Positions 32,201 through 43,452 of a stretch of DNA of 64,000 nucleotides are shown piece after piece. The DNA is from Agapetus fuscipes (Eukaryota; Arthropoda; Insecta; Trichoptera; Glossosomatidae), in the NCBI GenBank assembly GCA_951799405.1, contig OX637332.1, positions 15,753,001 through 15,817,000 of the forward strand, in the 5' to 3' direction. The translations under genes and the position numbers were made by a program. A model generated the notes under the pieces. That model was not told where the DNA came from. It searched no databases and saw only the letters and a list, made by a program, of their open reading frames with translations. Within the stretch, counting starts at the first letter, position 1; the number at the start of each line of letters is the position of its first letter.

Positions 32201-33861
32201 ATAAGTTGATTAAAATTGTAATGCTACGATTTACGGGTTCAATTGAATACAAACTTCGGTTAATTTATTTCGCACAGCCTATTTTAAGATTCTGTTCACA
32301 TTTGGTTCGATTACAGAGTGGCTTTTTAACTGTTCAGCTCGACGGCTCTGATACAAGTCTTTCTTTAAAGCATCTCGATCTCTATTTATGGGTGGATGAG
32401 GGTTATTTTGGTTCACGCCAGACCACGATCAAATATTCTTATTTTAAGAAGACTCGAGCGAATGCTAATCTCGTTGATCAAATACAAGTATATTATTTTA
32501 TAATATACTTGAATTATTCAAACACCTACATCTAGAGACACAGACACACTCACACAAATAAAAAACACACATTGAAACATTCGTAACAGTAATATTTACG
32601 TATTATGGTACATTTTCTCTTTCGTAGGTATATATTTTTTATACAATATTTCGATGTTACGAGTATATTAAGCAATTGAAATTTCTCTTTGTTGTTTTTC
32701 TATGGATTGTACGAATACAAAATAATTACAGCGCCATTTATGGAAGTATGTATCTGCAGTGTTACCCACTCATACGATTGTTCAATCCATTGATTTGAAT
32801 TGAGTCGAGAGAGAAGAAATGATATGCCATGCTTTTGAAGCAAACTTTTTAACGCTTGGTGTCCAACACATCCAGGATTTGGTTGCAGCTATATCCAGGA
32901 AGCTACCTCTTTATCTAGCTGAGCTTACTGTTTACCTACGTGAAGTTGTAGTCACTGGAGACATAGAGTTCCCTCGTGTGGTTAGTTGAAGATCTTTAAT
33001 TGATATTCCGTTTTAAATACACAATAGAAAGAAAAAAAAACAGCGCTATGTAAGCAGTTATTTTATTAACTTGCTGCATGAGTAAATAAAGTCCATCGTA
33101 ATTACGATTAATTTAAAAAAAATGTTTTATTTCAATTCTGTTCACATTTGGTCACTAAGTTACGTTCTCATTCTTTATGTTCCTCTTCCCGCTAGAAGTT
33201 AGCAACCATCAGATATTATAACCTTTACAAAAACAAAAACCAAATCGCTATTTTTCCTGATTGTAAATTAACGTTTCAAGAATTTTACCATAGCAATAAA
33301 AATGCTACAGAATTCGCAAATGCGTATAAAATATTTTTGTTCGCTTGGTTTCATATTCCACCTATTTATTTTTCTCACATAGTTACGTCAACAAGGTTGT
33401 AAAAGTAAGGCACAGGTGATTTGAGATATTGGTAATCCATAAAAGCATGTGGGAAACCCATGGACCATGGGGTAGCATTATTTAGTACATGCAAATCCCC
33501 CATATGTTTATGAAAGCATCATATTTATATGCCGAATGATGGATATTAAATGTTATTATGTTCCGACATGTGTTTCGGTTTCCGTTTTTATTTTGCCACT
33601 CGTAAAAGGCAAGTTCATTTTTACATTCGATCGTAAAACTTGAAAATATACGATATCTGAATTTGATCGAATGTTTTTCAACTGTACTGTTGGCGGTTTT
33701 TCTCATATTCTTCTTACCCACCAATCGTCGTTCCCTTTTGTAACTTATATATTTAAATCTTGATAAGTTAAACCGTGTATGTGTGGGTATTTGAGTTTAA
33801 TCATAAAACACATAAACATATATATTTCAATGCCTTACTATGGAATATTATGGCATATTAT
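32201..33861. other. 1.7-kb gap with no recognised feature
   Basis: A plus-strand open frame at 32206-32535 (109 codons) has no known domain. The rest is AT-rich unique DNA. No repeat family was recognised. Confidence 0.35.
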
Positions 33862-33944
33862 GGCAACTACACGTGTTGGTTTGTGGGCATACATCTGAGA
33901 GCTTTAAATGAATATATCCTTGCAACTTAGATTTCACTTAGATA
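33862..33944 (+). repeat. A-repeat, 3' fragment
   Basis: The last ~80 bp of the family, from actacacgtgttggtttgtg to ccttgcaacttagattt, ending directly at the 5S-like sequence. Confidence 0.8.
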
Positions 33945-34061
33945 GTCAACGACGTTACCATGTTGAAAGCACCGGTTCCCATAGATCACCGAAGTTAAGC
34001 AACATTGGGCGCGGATAGTACTTGGATGGGTTACCGCTCAGGTACACCGCGTGTCGTTGGC
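33945..34061 (+). rRNA. 5S rRNA-like sequence (pseudogene or SINE module)
   Basis: 117 nt, close to the normal 5S length of about 120. Conserved parts are clear: gtcaacgac at the 5' end and gtcgttggc at the 3' end (helix I), ccgaagttaagcaac (box A region) and agtacttggatgggttaccg (internal control region). Substitutions and small deletions, plus its position between an A-repeat tail and a SINE C head, argue for a retroposed pseudogene or a 5S-derived SINE module. No tandem 5S cluster is present. Confidence 0.85.
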
Positions 34062-34066
34062 ATCTT

Positions 34067-34372
34067 GGACCGGTCCGTAGTCCGTAGTGGCAAAACTTCG
34101 GACTCGTAAATGGAAGGTTGTGGATTCGGATCCCGGCGGAGCACAAAAATATACCATTTATATTTCGAATGTGCTCTTCGCTGAGTTGAAAAATTCATAA
34201 ACCTTTACCAAAGACCGGTCACTGAAAGGTCCATCCAACCTTACAACAACTGGGTCTTGCTTGAGAATTGGCGCTTTCTACAGCGACGACCAAGCTCGCA
34301 GAGGGCTCTTGAGGTGTGATACACACAAAAACAGCGCTCACCAAATAAATCATCCTAATATTATTATTATTA
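34067..34372 (+). repeat. SINE C, full-length, downstream of 5S
   Basis: A complete body and (att)n tail. The head has a short internal duplication (gtccgtagtccgtagtgg), and the B-box is gattcggatcccgg. The 5S-like unit ends six bases before its start. Confidence 0.88.
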
Positions 34373-35559
34373 GATTATAGATGGCATCTACCTGCTGTTA
34401 TTCTTTTCTGTTATTTAGTTATTCTGAATTGTGTTTAAAAATGGTATTCGATCTAGGTCCATCCAAATATTGACTTAATGACTATTATCACTAAACTACG
34501 ACCAATCATAGTCTAAAACTCAATCAGTCATGTTCTCTAATTTCATTGCCGTCACTCATATTTTTTTTACTTTGGTCCTTGTAGAGTTTTGAGGTACATT
34601 TTACAAACACGGATTATAAACAGAATGATCAAGACCCTATTTAATCGTAAATAATCGTTTAAATTTTTAAACTCTTATAGAATATATTTCCATAAAAACT
34701 AGCATTGGCGCCTGGAACTGTTTATTTTCATCGCAAAGCGAGCCAAAGATACATCTGACAGTTCATTATAAAATAGAGATTTTTTGTTTTAAAGGAACAG
34801 ATTCTTATTTCATATCCCGGTTAAGTAGACTTTGAAATAACTTACAACAATAAACAAAAACCGTAAATTATAACTGAATTGAACTTGTTGAATATATCGT
34901 TTTAGATTCGATCCCAATACCTACTTCAAACTCAAAAACGGACCCTCTACAGCTGGGCTTTCGTTCTCAAGCCATTAATAATCAGCAATGAAAAAATGTA
35001 ACGATTTGCTGCATAAGATATAAATACCGCAAGAAATATACCGCTCAGAGCACTTTTCCAAGTTTCACTAAACGATACTTTTTTTTAATGAAATAAATGG
35101 AAAGGTTCCAATCAATATCGCATGTCTTTGTAGACCGTATAATACGAGCGTATACTTACGTTTAGATCTTTCTTCCCTCTTGTAAAAAAATATTCTTTCA
35201 ATCCAAGGCAAGGGAAGTTAATGTATATATTTTTTCTTCTGCACGCCCACAACAGTGGGGTGAAACTACAGGCAATAACGTACAGTCAAAACTACCTCTG
35301 AGCGCCGCAGCCCAATACAACCGATCGTTGAGACTTCAAACGCTACCTGGCAGGGATTAGTGAAACTGAAAACTTATTAAATTAATTTTATGCAACAATC
35401 ACTTGAAGATTCTAGAAATCCAAATCTGTACCTACGTGCTTATATTCCTTTAGTAATAGGTACAACCATGTAAACAAATAATGGGATAACTATCATCAAG
35501 TTTAAGAAAATATCTGGGAGTTTATACTTCTACGGAATTGGGCTGATTATAGTAGAAAC
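34373..35559. other. Gap with no recognised feature
   Basis: AT-rich unique sequence; no supported gene or repeat. Confidence 0.35.
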
Positions 35560-35812
35560 ACTTATAGTCTAGGGCTTTACAATCGACTTTCTGAAGGTCG
35601 TGAGTTAGTTTTCAGCGAAACACAAAAAAATCAACTAATTTGTAAACATGCTCTTCGGTGGGATGAAAAATTCATCTGCCTGTATCCACGACCGGTCATC
35701 CAAGGTCCATTCTACCTTGGAGCCACTGTATTTTCTTAAGAATGGACGCGTTTTATAGAGAAAACTGAGATCATAGAGGGAACTTAAGTTGTGATACACA
35801 CAATTTTTTCCC
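35560..35812 (+). repeat. SINE C, degenerate
   Basis: A decayed head is followed by recognisable body words: atgctcttcggtgggatgaa, gaccggtcatccaaggtcca, agttgtgatacacacaat. An old copy. Confidence 0.65.
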
Positions 35813-35919
35813 CCTTTATAGTTTTTTTTATGAAATGCACTATTTTTTCAAAGATGAATCCAACCCATAGTAGCTTTGGTCGTCTTAAGTGGGATACAGA
35901 CAGTTTTTCATCACAGTTT

Positions 35920-36174
35920 ATATCGCACGTTTAACAATAAAGAGAAATAACTCAAAAATTGAGAAAATCGAGATTTTGTAATAAAACGCAAGAACAATGC
36001 GAGAAGAATAGGTAGAATGCGACAACCGTTCAATTTGGACGAATATGACCGAGATTAAACATCGGTCGCCTTTTTCATCCCATACAAGTTGTACTGGTTG
36101 TCTGAACTTCAAACGTGATTTCCCAACATTTTTATTTTTTGAGTTATAGCTCTTTATTATTAAGCGTGCGATAT
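35920..36174. mobile_element. MITE-like element with 39-bp TIRs
   Basis: Terminal inverted repeats 35920-35958 and 36136-36174 match at 35 of 39 positions (atatcgcacg, ttaa, aataaagag, ataactcaaaaa). The 255-bp element has no transposase. No target duplication is clear at these exact ends. Transposon superfamily not determined. Confidence 0.7.
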
Positions 36175-36252
36175 GTAAGATTAATTTAATTGATTGTATT
36201 TTGAAAAAAAAAAGTTAAATTTGGAATTTGTATAGGGCCATTAAAAATACTT

Positions 36253-36307
36253 ACGGGGCTATTCTTAGACACAAACGGGCGACTAAAATGTCTGAGAATA
36301 GCCCCGT
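36253..36307. repeat. Short hairpin, 19-bp stem
   Basis: Arms acggggctattcttagaca and tgtctgagaatagccccgt (36253-36271, 36289-36307) pair with a single G-U, around a 17-nt loop. The stem is GC-richer than its flanks and resembles a small pre-miRNA or a protein-binding hairpin; the pairing does not extend outward. Confidence 0.75.
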
Positions 36308-37094
36308 TACTGTTTTCCGTTCTAAATAATATCCAAACTATTTTTTTTTGTATCTTTACGATTCTCCGCAAGTATTAAGCTTAAAACTTTACGGGAATAC
36401 TTTCACTAGCCAGGTTGTTTTCTAATATAGCCGTACCTCCAGGAACGAGTCCTCCCTTACCAACTGCGTATCTCTTTCCTCGGTTTGTATAATCCAATAT
36501 GGGGAAAATAAATCCACATTTAGGATGACAGTAACACAACTAATTCGCTTTCCGTGAATCGGATACTGCTCAAGTTTCAGCGAAATGTTCATCGTAGGAA
36601 TTGCCGACCGGGAAAAAGTTTTTCCTACCGAAAACTCCCTGTATTATTATCGCAAATTCCTTATACTTAACTGAACCAACCATTCAAGTCTATTACCTAT
36701 TTCCAATACAGATCTACCGACGTACTATCTATACGTATGTTGCAACATTTTAATATTATTTTTCGTTTTGAACTGCTGTTTTTTTGTTACGAGTTATCGA
36801 TCTTGGTTTCAAGCTACCTTCCCATCTTTTGAGTGGTCTTTCGAGAGGACGTCTACCAGCTGACTTTGTCATTTCAATGCGGGAAGATCTGGAACTGTCC
36901 ATATTTTCTTCATGACATAAACGCATGCAAATATATATTTGTTTCCTTCCCGTACTTCATAACTTTCTTCTTATTTTTCATTCTTAAGGTTATTTATTAT
37001 GCATTTATCCTGATATTTTTCTTCTAGAAATAATATTAACAATTTTAATCCCTAACGTAATTTGTTTTTAAAAACGTAAACTAAAAAAGGCTAA
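36308..37094. other. Gap with no recognised feature
   Basis: AT-rich; nothing supported. Confidence 0.35.
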
Positions 37095-37354
37095 TATATT
37101 TTGTTATGATATCCAGAGTCATAATAAAAGGAGGACTTGTATGAAAAATGTTATGACTCTGGATGAAATGATAGAAGTATGCAAGGACAGGAAGAAGTGG
37201 CGGCTAATCTGCAATGTTGATTTGTAATGTTGGTTTATAAATTTGCTACATTTTTTGCATAGGATTTTTTTTACTTTTTTTATATATATATATTTTTTTT
37301 AAGGTTTTGTTCTTTTTTATACTTAAATGTTATTTATTATTCGTATTCCTTGAC
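37095..37354 (+). pseudogene. RTE-type LINE 3' end
   Basis: Plus-strand fragment. It starts almost exactly at the 14-bp hairpin (37111-37164) and encodes the final DRKKWRLICNVDL-like residues and stop codon. A UTR with a long T-rich run follows, then the A-repeat. This is the plus-strand confirmation of the LINE/A-repeat joint. Confidence 0.85.
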
Positions 37355-37616
37355 TTAAAGGTGTGGCTGACCACCCATGAAATGAGATTAGGCTGACCAC
37401 CCATACTGTAAAAAATGGTTCACTTTGCCTATGTCACCCCTGTGTCAGGGAAGGTCGGCAAAAGTTGTAGGGCTTATGTTCATTTGAGGTTTGGATTTTA
37501 TTTGTAGACATTCAGCATTTTGTAAGCGCGAACTACACGTGTTTGTTTGTGGGTATATGTACATCTGAGAGATTTAAATTAATATATCCTTGCAACTTAG
37601 ATTATAGATTATAGAT
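37355..37616 (+). repeat. A-repeat with 5' internal duplication
   Basis: The word ggctgaccacccat occurs twice (37367 and 37391), separated by gaaatgagatta, so the first 25 bp were duplicated. The rest follows the family to its ttatagattatagata tail. Confidence 0.9.
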
Positions 37617-37637
37617 AGCCTATTTGAATAGCCTTGA

Positions 37638-37903
37638 TTTCGTTCCTTGACTAATAGGTTGTTATGCGGCTGACCACCCATAATATAAAAATTGGTTCAC
37701 TTTGCCAATGTCACCCCTGTTTCAGGGAAGGACGGCAAGAGTTGCAAGGCTTATGTTCATTTGAGATTGGGTTTTTATATTGTAGGTCCACATGCGGCAT
37801 GTGTTAGCGCGAAATTATACATATCTGCTTGTGGGAATGCATTTAGTATAAATCTTAAATGATATATATCTTTGCAGCTTAGATTGGATTAGATTAGATT
37901 GAT
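37638..37903 (+). repeat. A-repeat with (ttagat)n tail
   Basis: A second direct copy about 20 bp downstream of the previous one. It ends gcttagattggattagatta, the expanded tail of this family. The closely spaced head-to-tail pair could be an early step toward the array at 49573. Confidence 0.92.
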
Positions 37904-38845
37904 TCAAACACGTGTGCATTTCTTTTTATTCATTACTTGGTCGTGAGTCGTGACTGCAATTGGATCATTTGAATACTATATAGAGTCTAGTTTTACATTG
38001 TCTCTTATTTAATGTAAGCTCATTGTTGTTCCACATTGTACACAGGGTTGAATATGAAAATGTTAACAATTACAGGTGTGATAGCCTGTTAGGACTCATC
38101 TAGATTTCATACTCGTAGCACTTGCTTGACCTAATTAATATCGAAGGCGTTACACCAAGGGTTAATATTAATCATTTTACAACGCCACTTGGTTTCTTGG
38201 TTACTATATAATCCACATATTTAACAATAAAATGTGACTAGAAAAGTACCGAATGCAATACTTAATATAAGTGATTGAATGTATTAATGTTCATGAAAAT
38301 TGAAATGCAAAAAAAATGGATCTGATATAAAAACCGTAATTTTTCGTATTTTTTATTTAAATTAAGCACTTTATTACTTACGGCATATTACGTAAACTTG
38401 AGAATGGACTCATTCAGTAAGTAGAAAATAGTTTTTGAATTATGCATTAAATTATTCTCTATCAAAATATATTAATTTCCTAAAAAAAATTTGTGAACGT
38501 TTGAAATGATGATATATGAATGATGAAATTGTAAATTTTGAATAATGCTTTTTGTATTTCAAAGAGGAAACAAAATTTCCATTATTTGAAACCCTATTTA
38601 TTGTCACTACTTTTTAATGTTAAAAATTTCAAATGTTTATGGTCCTAAGATTACCATTAGGTACTTTACACATACCATTGAAAATATACTTACGTACTCA
38701 CGGTGTTATTCTCAAACAGCAAAGGCATGGCTCATCCGCAGCCAACAGTGAATTTTGCATACAGAAAACCATTCATCCATAGATCAGCGATGGATCAAAT
38801 GTTATGTAAATAGCATTGTTATTGTATTTCTAGCTGCGATCTCTA
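37904..38845. other. Gap with no recognised feature
   Basis: AT-rich unique DNA; no supported feature. Confidence 0.35.
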
Positions 38846-39109
38846 GTTCCTTGACTAATAGGTTGGTAGTTGGTACCTGTATAAAGCTGACCCCCATGCT
38901 GTAATAACTTGGTTCACTTTTGCCAATGCAACCCCGGTTTCAGGGAAAGGTGGCAGGAGTTGGAAAGTCCATGTTAATCTGAGGTTTGGTTTATTTTGCA
39001 CGTACACATGCAGCATTTGTAAGCGTGAACTTACGTATGCCTACCTGTGTGCGTACATTAATTCATATGGGCCTTAAATGTCAATATATCTTTGCAACTT
39101 AGATTATAG
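38846..39109 (+). repeat. A-repeat, diverged
   Basis: Starts at ttccttgactaataggttgg and carries a small duplication near its 5' end (ttggtagttggtacctgta). It belongs with the 45556 copy in a variant marked by accccggtttcagggaaagg. Confidence 0.88.
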
Positions 39110-39137
39110 ATGCTCCAACTCTAGATGGGTATTATAT

Positions 39138-39601
39138 TGTTTTGATTTGACGTGGTGTTCTTTTCATTAATTTTATGTTTATTTTTTAATTTATTTTATT
39201 TATTTAGCGATTTAAATTTATTTTACAAGATTTATATTTCACAAATCTTTACAATGTAATGTTCACTCTTCAGTCTCTGCTTAGAGGTCTTCACGGTCTT
39301 TACGTTACAATGGTCCAAGAGACTTTGTCTGTCCCACAGAATATTTGCTCGTATTTATATGAGCGGCAAAGACGATTCTTGCATGTTTGAGATATCTCCA
39401 AAATGGATTGTTCCACACTATACCAGAGACGTCACACACACCAACCAGCTTACCTAGGCTCACGTACGAACTCATACGTTCTTAACACTTCCATAATGGA
39501 TTGTTCCATACTATACTAGAGCAATTTATTACATTTATTTCGTCATTATACTAGCAACGTGCTTAGGTACACGTTCACACAAAATCCATACGTTCGTAAC
39601 A
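39138..39601 (-). mobile_element. Solo LTR, family 3, minus strand
   Basis: 464 bp flanked by a 4-bp ATAT target duplication (39134-39137 and 39602-39605). Read on the minus strand it starts tgttacgaacg and ends caaatcaaaaca. It has a TATA-like catataaatac and clustered aataaa signals. Its U3 holds a ~26-bp duplication (atggattgttcca on the plus strand, 39404 and 39493). Gypsy-type elements make 4-5-bp duplications. Confidence 0.85.
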
Positions 39602-39649
39602 ATATTGTTAAGAAATTGACCATTCTTTTGATGGTTGCATTAGATTTTG

Positions 39650-39860
39650 GTGTCCATTAGTTCGCAGACAAATGACACGGACGACCTATTCGTCACTTGC
39701 GAATGGCGCCATAAGCAGGGCTGACCCCAGGGCTCGGGGCAATTTCCCGTCTTCATCAATAATGTATGCGAGTTTAACTTGTCCGGCCTGGTTTTGCGGC
39801 ACACGGACCGTGCGTGTGACAGCCCTGTGTCAATGAGGTACTTAATTAAAGGCTTAAGAT
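39650..39860. promoter_or_regulatory. GC-rich island, candidate regulatory element
   Basis: Contains aatggcgccataagcagg and cacacggaccgtgcgtgtg (near palindrome), in no repeat family of the window. It ends about 55 bp before the long hairpin at 39915. Confidence 0.3.
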
Positions 39861-39914
39861 TACATTTTCTAATTATTCAACATCTTGAGGCACAGCGCGT
39901 ATCGTATCCATGCT

Positions 39915-40078
39915 GGGCTGGTAGTCTCATCACCACGGTAATTCTTAACTACCGAATATCGGTAATATGAAGACTAATCAGCTACTCACTTGCGGCCATC
40001 TTGGATTGATAGGTCTTCATACAAATATTACCGATATTCGATAAGTAAGAATTACCGTGGTGATGAGACTTCCAGCCC
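39915..40078. repeat. Long hairpin with ~62-bp arms
   Basis: Arms 39915-39974 and 40013-40078 are reverse complements with a few mismatches and small indels (core catcaccacggtaattctta). The loop is ~38 nt and contains gcggccatcttgg. Compact enough for a long-hairpin RNA precursor. Confidence 0.85.
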
Positions 40079-41269
40079 TTTTCACTTACTTAATACAGTT
40101 TCACATTTCCAGTATTAAACTTATAGATCTAAAAAAGGTTAGCATTGACGAATAAAACTTTTTATTTTCATATAGGTATACCTTCTGGTGTGGAACCTAA
40201 GAAGTGGTTTGTCAGAAGTACAAGATCCTTTTTTCGTGCAGCAGTATCAAAGATGCACATTTTATGACGATCACCAATGTTCACTCAAGACACTCCAGAA
40301 GAAAAAAGAGTAATAGATTCAGGAGAAATCGCTTGAATTAAATTGGGTATTTCCTCTTTCATTGTTGAGAAGCTTTTTCTTATACCCAAATAAGTAACTT
40401 ATTATTTCTTGTTAAGACTTAGTATTATTTTTCTATGGCCCTCCAGTCTCAACATTAGTCTTGACATATTAACCAGGTTGATCGAAAGGAATGTAACGTG
40501 GCTGCGCGTGAACAGCTAACCTTCTCATTAAAGTTTTTCTTGTTTTCTCAGTTCGGTCACTATGGTACCTTCTTAATGCCTGTTTTTAATTGACCGTTCA
40601 TTTTTATACCGATTACTTCATTTTTATACCCTACACTCAATGTCTCCAAGATATTTTTTGTGATGCGATAATAACCTTGAATAAAGAAATTCATTAAGAT
40701 GTAATTCGCAAAACTTGAGCTGAAAGTGTTGTTGCAGAACGGTGTATCGAAGTAAGACTGTAGGTATCTCTCGTCTCCTCTATTGTCTTTAACGATACGG
40801 GGTCCCCCCTCTGGTTCAGATTGTTCTAGAGACAAGCGCCGTGTCGAATGAATAAATAACTCTCGCTTATAAATAAAGTTCGCCAAGTTTCCAGTTTCTC
40901 TAAATAAGAGATACGTTGCGTTCATTATTCAGAAGTTTCGAGACGTTTTTTCGTGCGGTTACACTTTTTCAAGTCGATTAGAGGACGCAACTCCCGAGGA
41001 GAACGCTTAATTTCGGGGGGCAGACATAATTCCGCTGGATTTTTTATCGAGTACTTCAACACTTTGCTTTTTTGTTTTCTTTTCGGGGTAGGATATTTTG
41101 CAGAAAATCTTGATCAAGATACATTTTCAAAGATCATTTTCCTTCATACAATCACCTATAAATCGTTCAGTTTTCATGCTCATTATTTACGATAATAAAA
41201 TGCACAAAGTTCTACCGATTTAGAGTCGAATATGGAATAATGTACAATTAAAAATGTTTCATATTTTGG
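40079..41269. other. Gap, no gene seen
   Basis: Minus-strand open frame 40560-40925 (121 codons) has no known domain. A less AT-rich patch at 40760-41060 could be constrained sequence. Not enough to call a gene. Confidence 0.3.
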
Positions 41270-41957
41270 AGGTTGTGTGTGTGTGGTGTGAATTGAAAGC
41301 CCGTTTTTGAAAGTGTATATTTTTAATGCGGTCAGTACTGTTCAATCAAAGGTAATTCAAAATGTTGTCTTGGTTGCAATCTTCCGGTCTTCAAGCTGCG
41401 TCCAGGCGGAAGTCCTCCTTAATCCGCCTTGCTTGTGAGGCGAGTAGGATGCTTGATGCTTGAAGTGGGGGAAGGAAAGGAAATATGGAAAGTGGCAATT
41501 AGGACGAAACCATGTAAACTTTTGAGGAAGTTCGGATTGGCCCTAACAAGGACCTTTTGTTGTGAGCAGGAGAAAAACTGTAAACTTTTGAGGGAAATTA
41601 AAAGTGGCCCTAAGAAGGACCTTTTGTGTTGTGATGTGAGCAGTGTGCTGTAGGAGACGGTTGCCTCAAGTCTGTTCCGGGCGAGGTCTTGGGAATCTTC
41701 TAGGTGAAGTAGTAGCGAAGCTGGAGACGTCCAGGCGAAGATATGATGACGCTGGAGATGTCCAGGCGAAGGTGCAAAGTAGTTTTCCTTCTCTGCTTGT
41801 AAATTGGCGGGAACGCGAGGCGGCTTGCAATTCTGACGGGAGCGCGGTAGATGTTGCTCGTTCCGTGGTCTCAGTGTGTCTGTCTGGCTGGAGCGCGGCG
41901 TACGCGTTTTTATACTCCCACTCGTTCTCGCGGGCCCACTACTAGGGGTGGGCACGC
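41270..41957 (-). mobile_element. Probable long LTR (BEL/Pao- or Gypsy-like), minus strand
   Basis: A GC-richer block that reads on the minus strand like an LTR: TATA-like gagtataaaaacg near its start, and two internal direct duplications (aaactgtaaacttttgagg-type words at 41512 and 41577; gtccaggcgaag at 41729 and 41760). It ends with aaaaacgggctttcaattca next to a (tg)n run. The 180-codon minus frame inside is Pro/Ser-rich without domains. Exact termini and target duplication are unresolved. Confidence 0.45.
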
Positions 41958-42111
41958 ACAATTTTCGGATTATCTTCTTTATATCTGATTTCAGATATCT
42001 GGTTTTCTTTCATCTTCTGTACTGATGCACCACAATATCTTGAAAGTCATATGTAAAATTTATTGTTGGCCGTAAAAAAAAATCTTTGTTTTTTAGGTAT
42101 TATAAAAGTTC

Positions 42112-42290
42112 GAACTCCTTGCCAATGTTCCCCCTGTTTCAGGAAAGGGCGGCAAGTGTCACAGGGTGTAAGGTCATTTGAGATTTGGGTTTTTTATTTT
42201 ATAAGTACGCATGCAGCCTGTATGTAAGCGCGATCTTCATGTCTAGATGTGTGGGTGCATTTAATATGAATCTTAAATGTTAACAAACAT
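42112..42290 (+). repeat. A-repeat, truncated at both ends
   Basis: Begins inside the family at ccttgccaatgttccccctg and stops at tcttaaatgttaacaa, before the usual terminus. Confidence 0.75.
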
Positions 42291-42854
42291 TGTCGCGTCT
42301 TTTTTTACGTTGATGTGAGTCGGTTAACTACCCATGCCAACAAAAAGCTGAATTTTAAGTCGTTACGTCTCAATTGTGCGCAAATTGAATATTTCCAAAA
42401 CAAATACAAAATAAATCAAGAGATCAACATTCCATACCAGCAACTGCAGCCCGAAATTGCATGAAGTTGTCCCTTTTTCTATCTGCTCTCTTTTATCATA
42501 AGGGTAAGCATAATCCAGTCGCTCCCCTTGCCTTAAAATAAACACAGAAGGGGGCTTTTCAGAATTAAACTCTTATTTATTTTCACTCACTGTTATACAA
42601 ATTATGCGCTCATTATTTTGCTTCAAGGGTAGATTTGAATATATTTTGATTCATCATGCCTTGTCAACAAAGACCAAGCCAGGAAAGTGAAGATTGTAGC
42701 TGACGCTCTTAAAGACAAGCAATGCCATATTATATTATTGTTCTTCCTCTCGTGTTACATTTATTGATCTGTTGGCTTGGAAGTCCTTACTTGTGACATT
42801 GCAGACAAGCTGTCTTTCCATTTCTGGTCTCGCCAGAAGCGTCTTCACTTCCTA
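42291..42854. other. Gap with no recognised feature
   Basis: AT-rich; a short minus-strand open frame (42363-42545) is uninformative. Confidence 0.3.
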
Positions 42855-43156
42855 CTTCCTACGGGACTCGCGTTATCCCCGAAGGGGTCACATGTGGCGA
42901 GTTGAACCTATTTATTTTTATAGGTAAGGGGGCCGGCCTTACGCCAAACACTTCAGTTGAAGTGGGGGTTTCCCAGCTTCCGAGAGAACTGGTACTCATT
43001 TCATGTGAAGGCTGAGTAAGCCTTGCCTGTATTTTATTTTGGGGTTTGAAATAAACACCGAAACGGTAAATCATTTCTGACACCCTCGGTGGGAATCGAA
43101 CACGAGCTCACGGCATGGAATGCAAGCACTCTACCAACTGAGCTATCGACCGGACT
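42855..43156 (-). repeat. SINE B, near full-length, minus strand
   Basis: tRNA head at the right end (tgagctatcgaccggactc; gggaatcgaacacgagctc), then the body with gccttgcctgtattttattt and cccagcttccgagagaactg, ending in cgttatccccgaaggggtca. The last ~40 bp of the family are missing. Confidence 0.88.
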
Positions 43157-43375
43157 CAGTGCAGTATATTGCTTCGACAAATATTGTTAAGATTTTATCT
43201 TTAAAAACGTTGTATAACTGTCATAACAGTTTCTTTGATATCACTTTACTGAAGAAGCTCATCGCTGACATAGTCGAGACGTCTGGAAGCTGCAACTGCG
43301 ACAACAGACCCGGAAAGAAACTCTCCACCGTCAACCGGAGGCCATGTAAGTTCAAAGGAACTAAACTAAACGTAC

Positions 43376-43452
43376 TTACACGTGTCTTTTTATGTATTGT
43401 AAATGAATCTTAAGTGTTAACATAAATTATATTATATTTGCAACGTCGATTA
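43376..43452 (+). repeat. A-repeat-like 3' fragment, doubtful
   Basis: Words ttacacgtgtct, aaatgaatcttaagtgttaa and tttgcaacgtcgatta occur in family order, but with many differences. Confidence 0.4.

Noticed and set aside
33945..34061. Functional 5S rRNA gene
   Set aside because: Substitutions and small deletions, a single copy, and a position between retroposons favour a pseudogene or SINE module; kept as rRNA-like only.
40560..40925. 121-codon minus-strand frame
   Set aside because: No domain, no codon bias different from background, no splice context.
41419..41961. 180-codon minus-strand open frame, the longest in the window
   Set aside because: Pro/Ser-rich without domains, spans internal direct repeats and a TATA-like box; better explained as part of a GC-rich LTR-like block.
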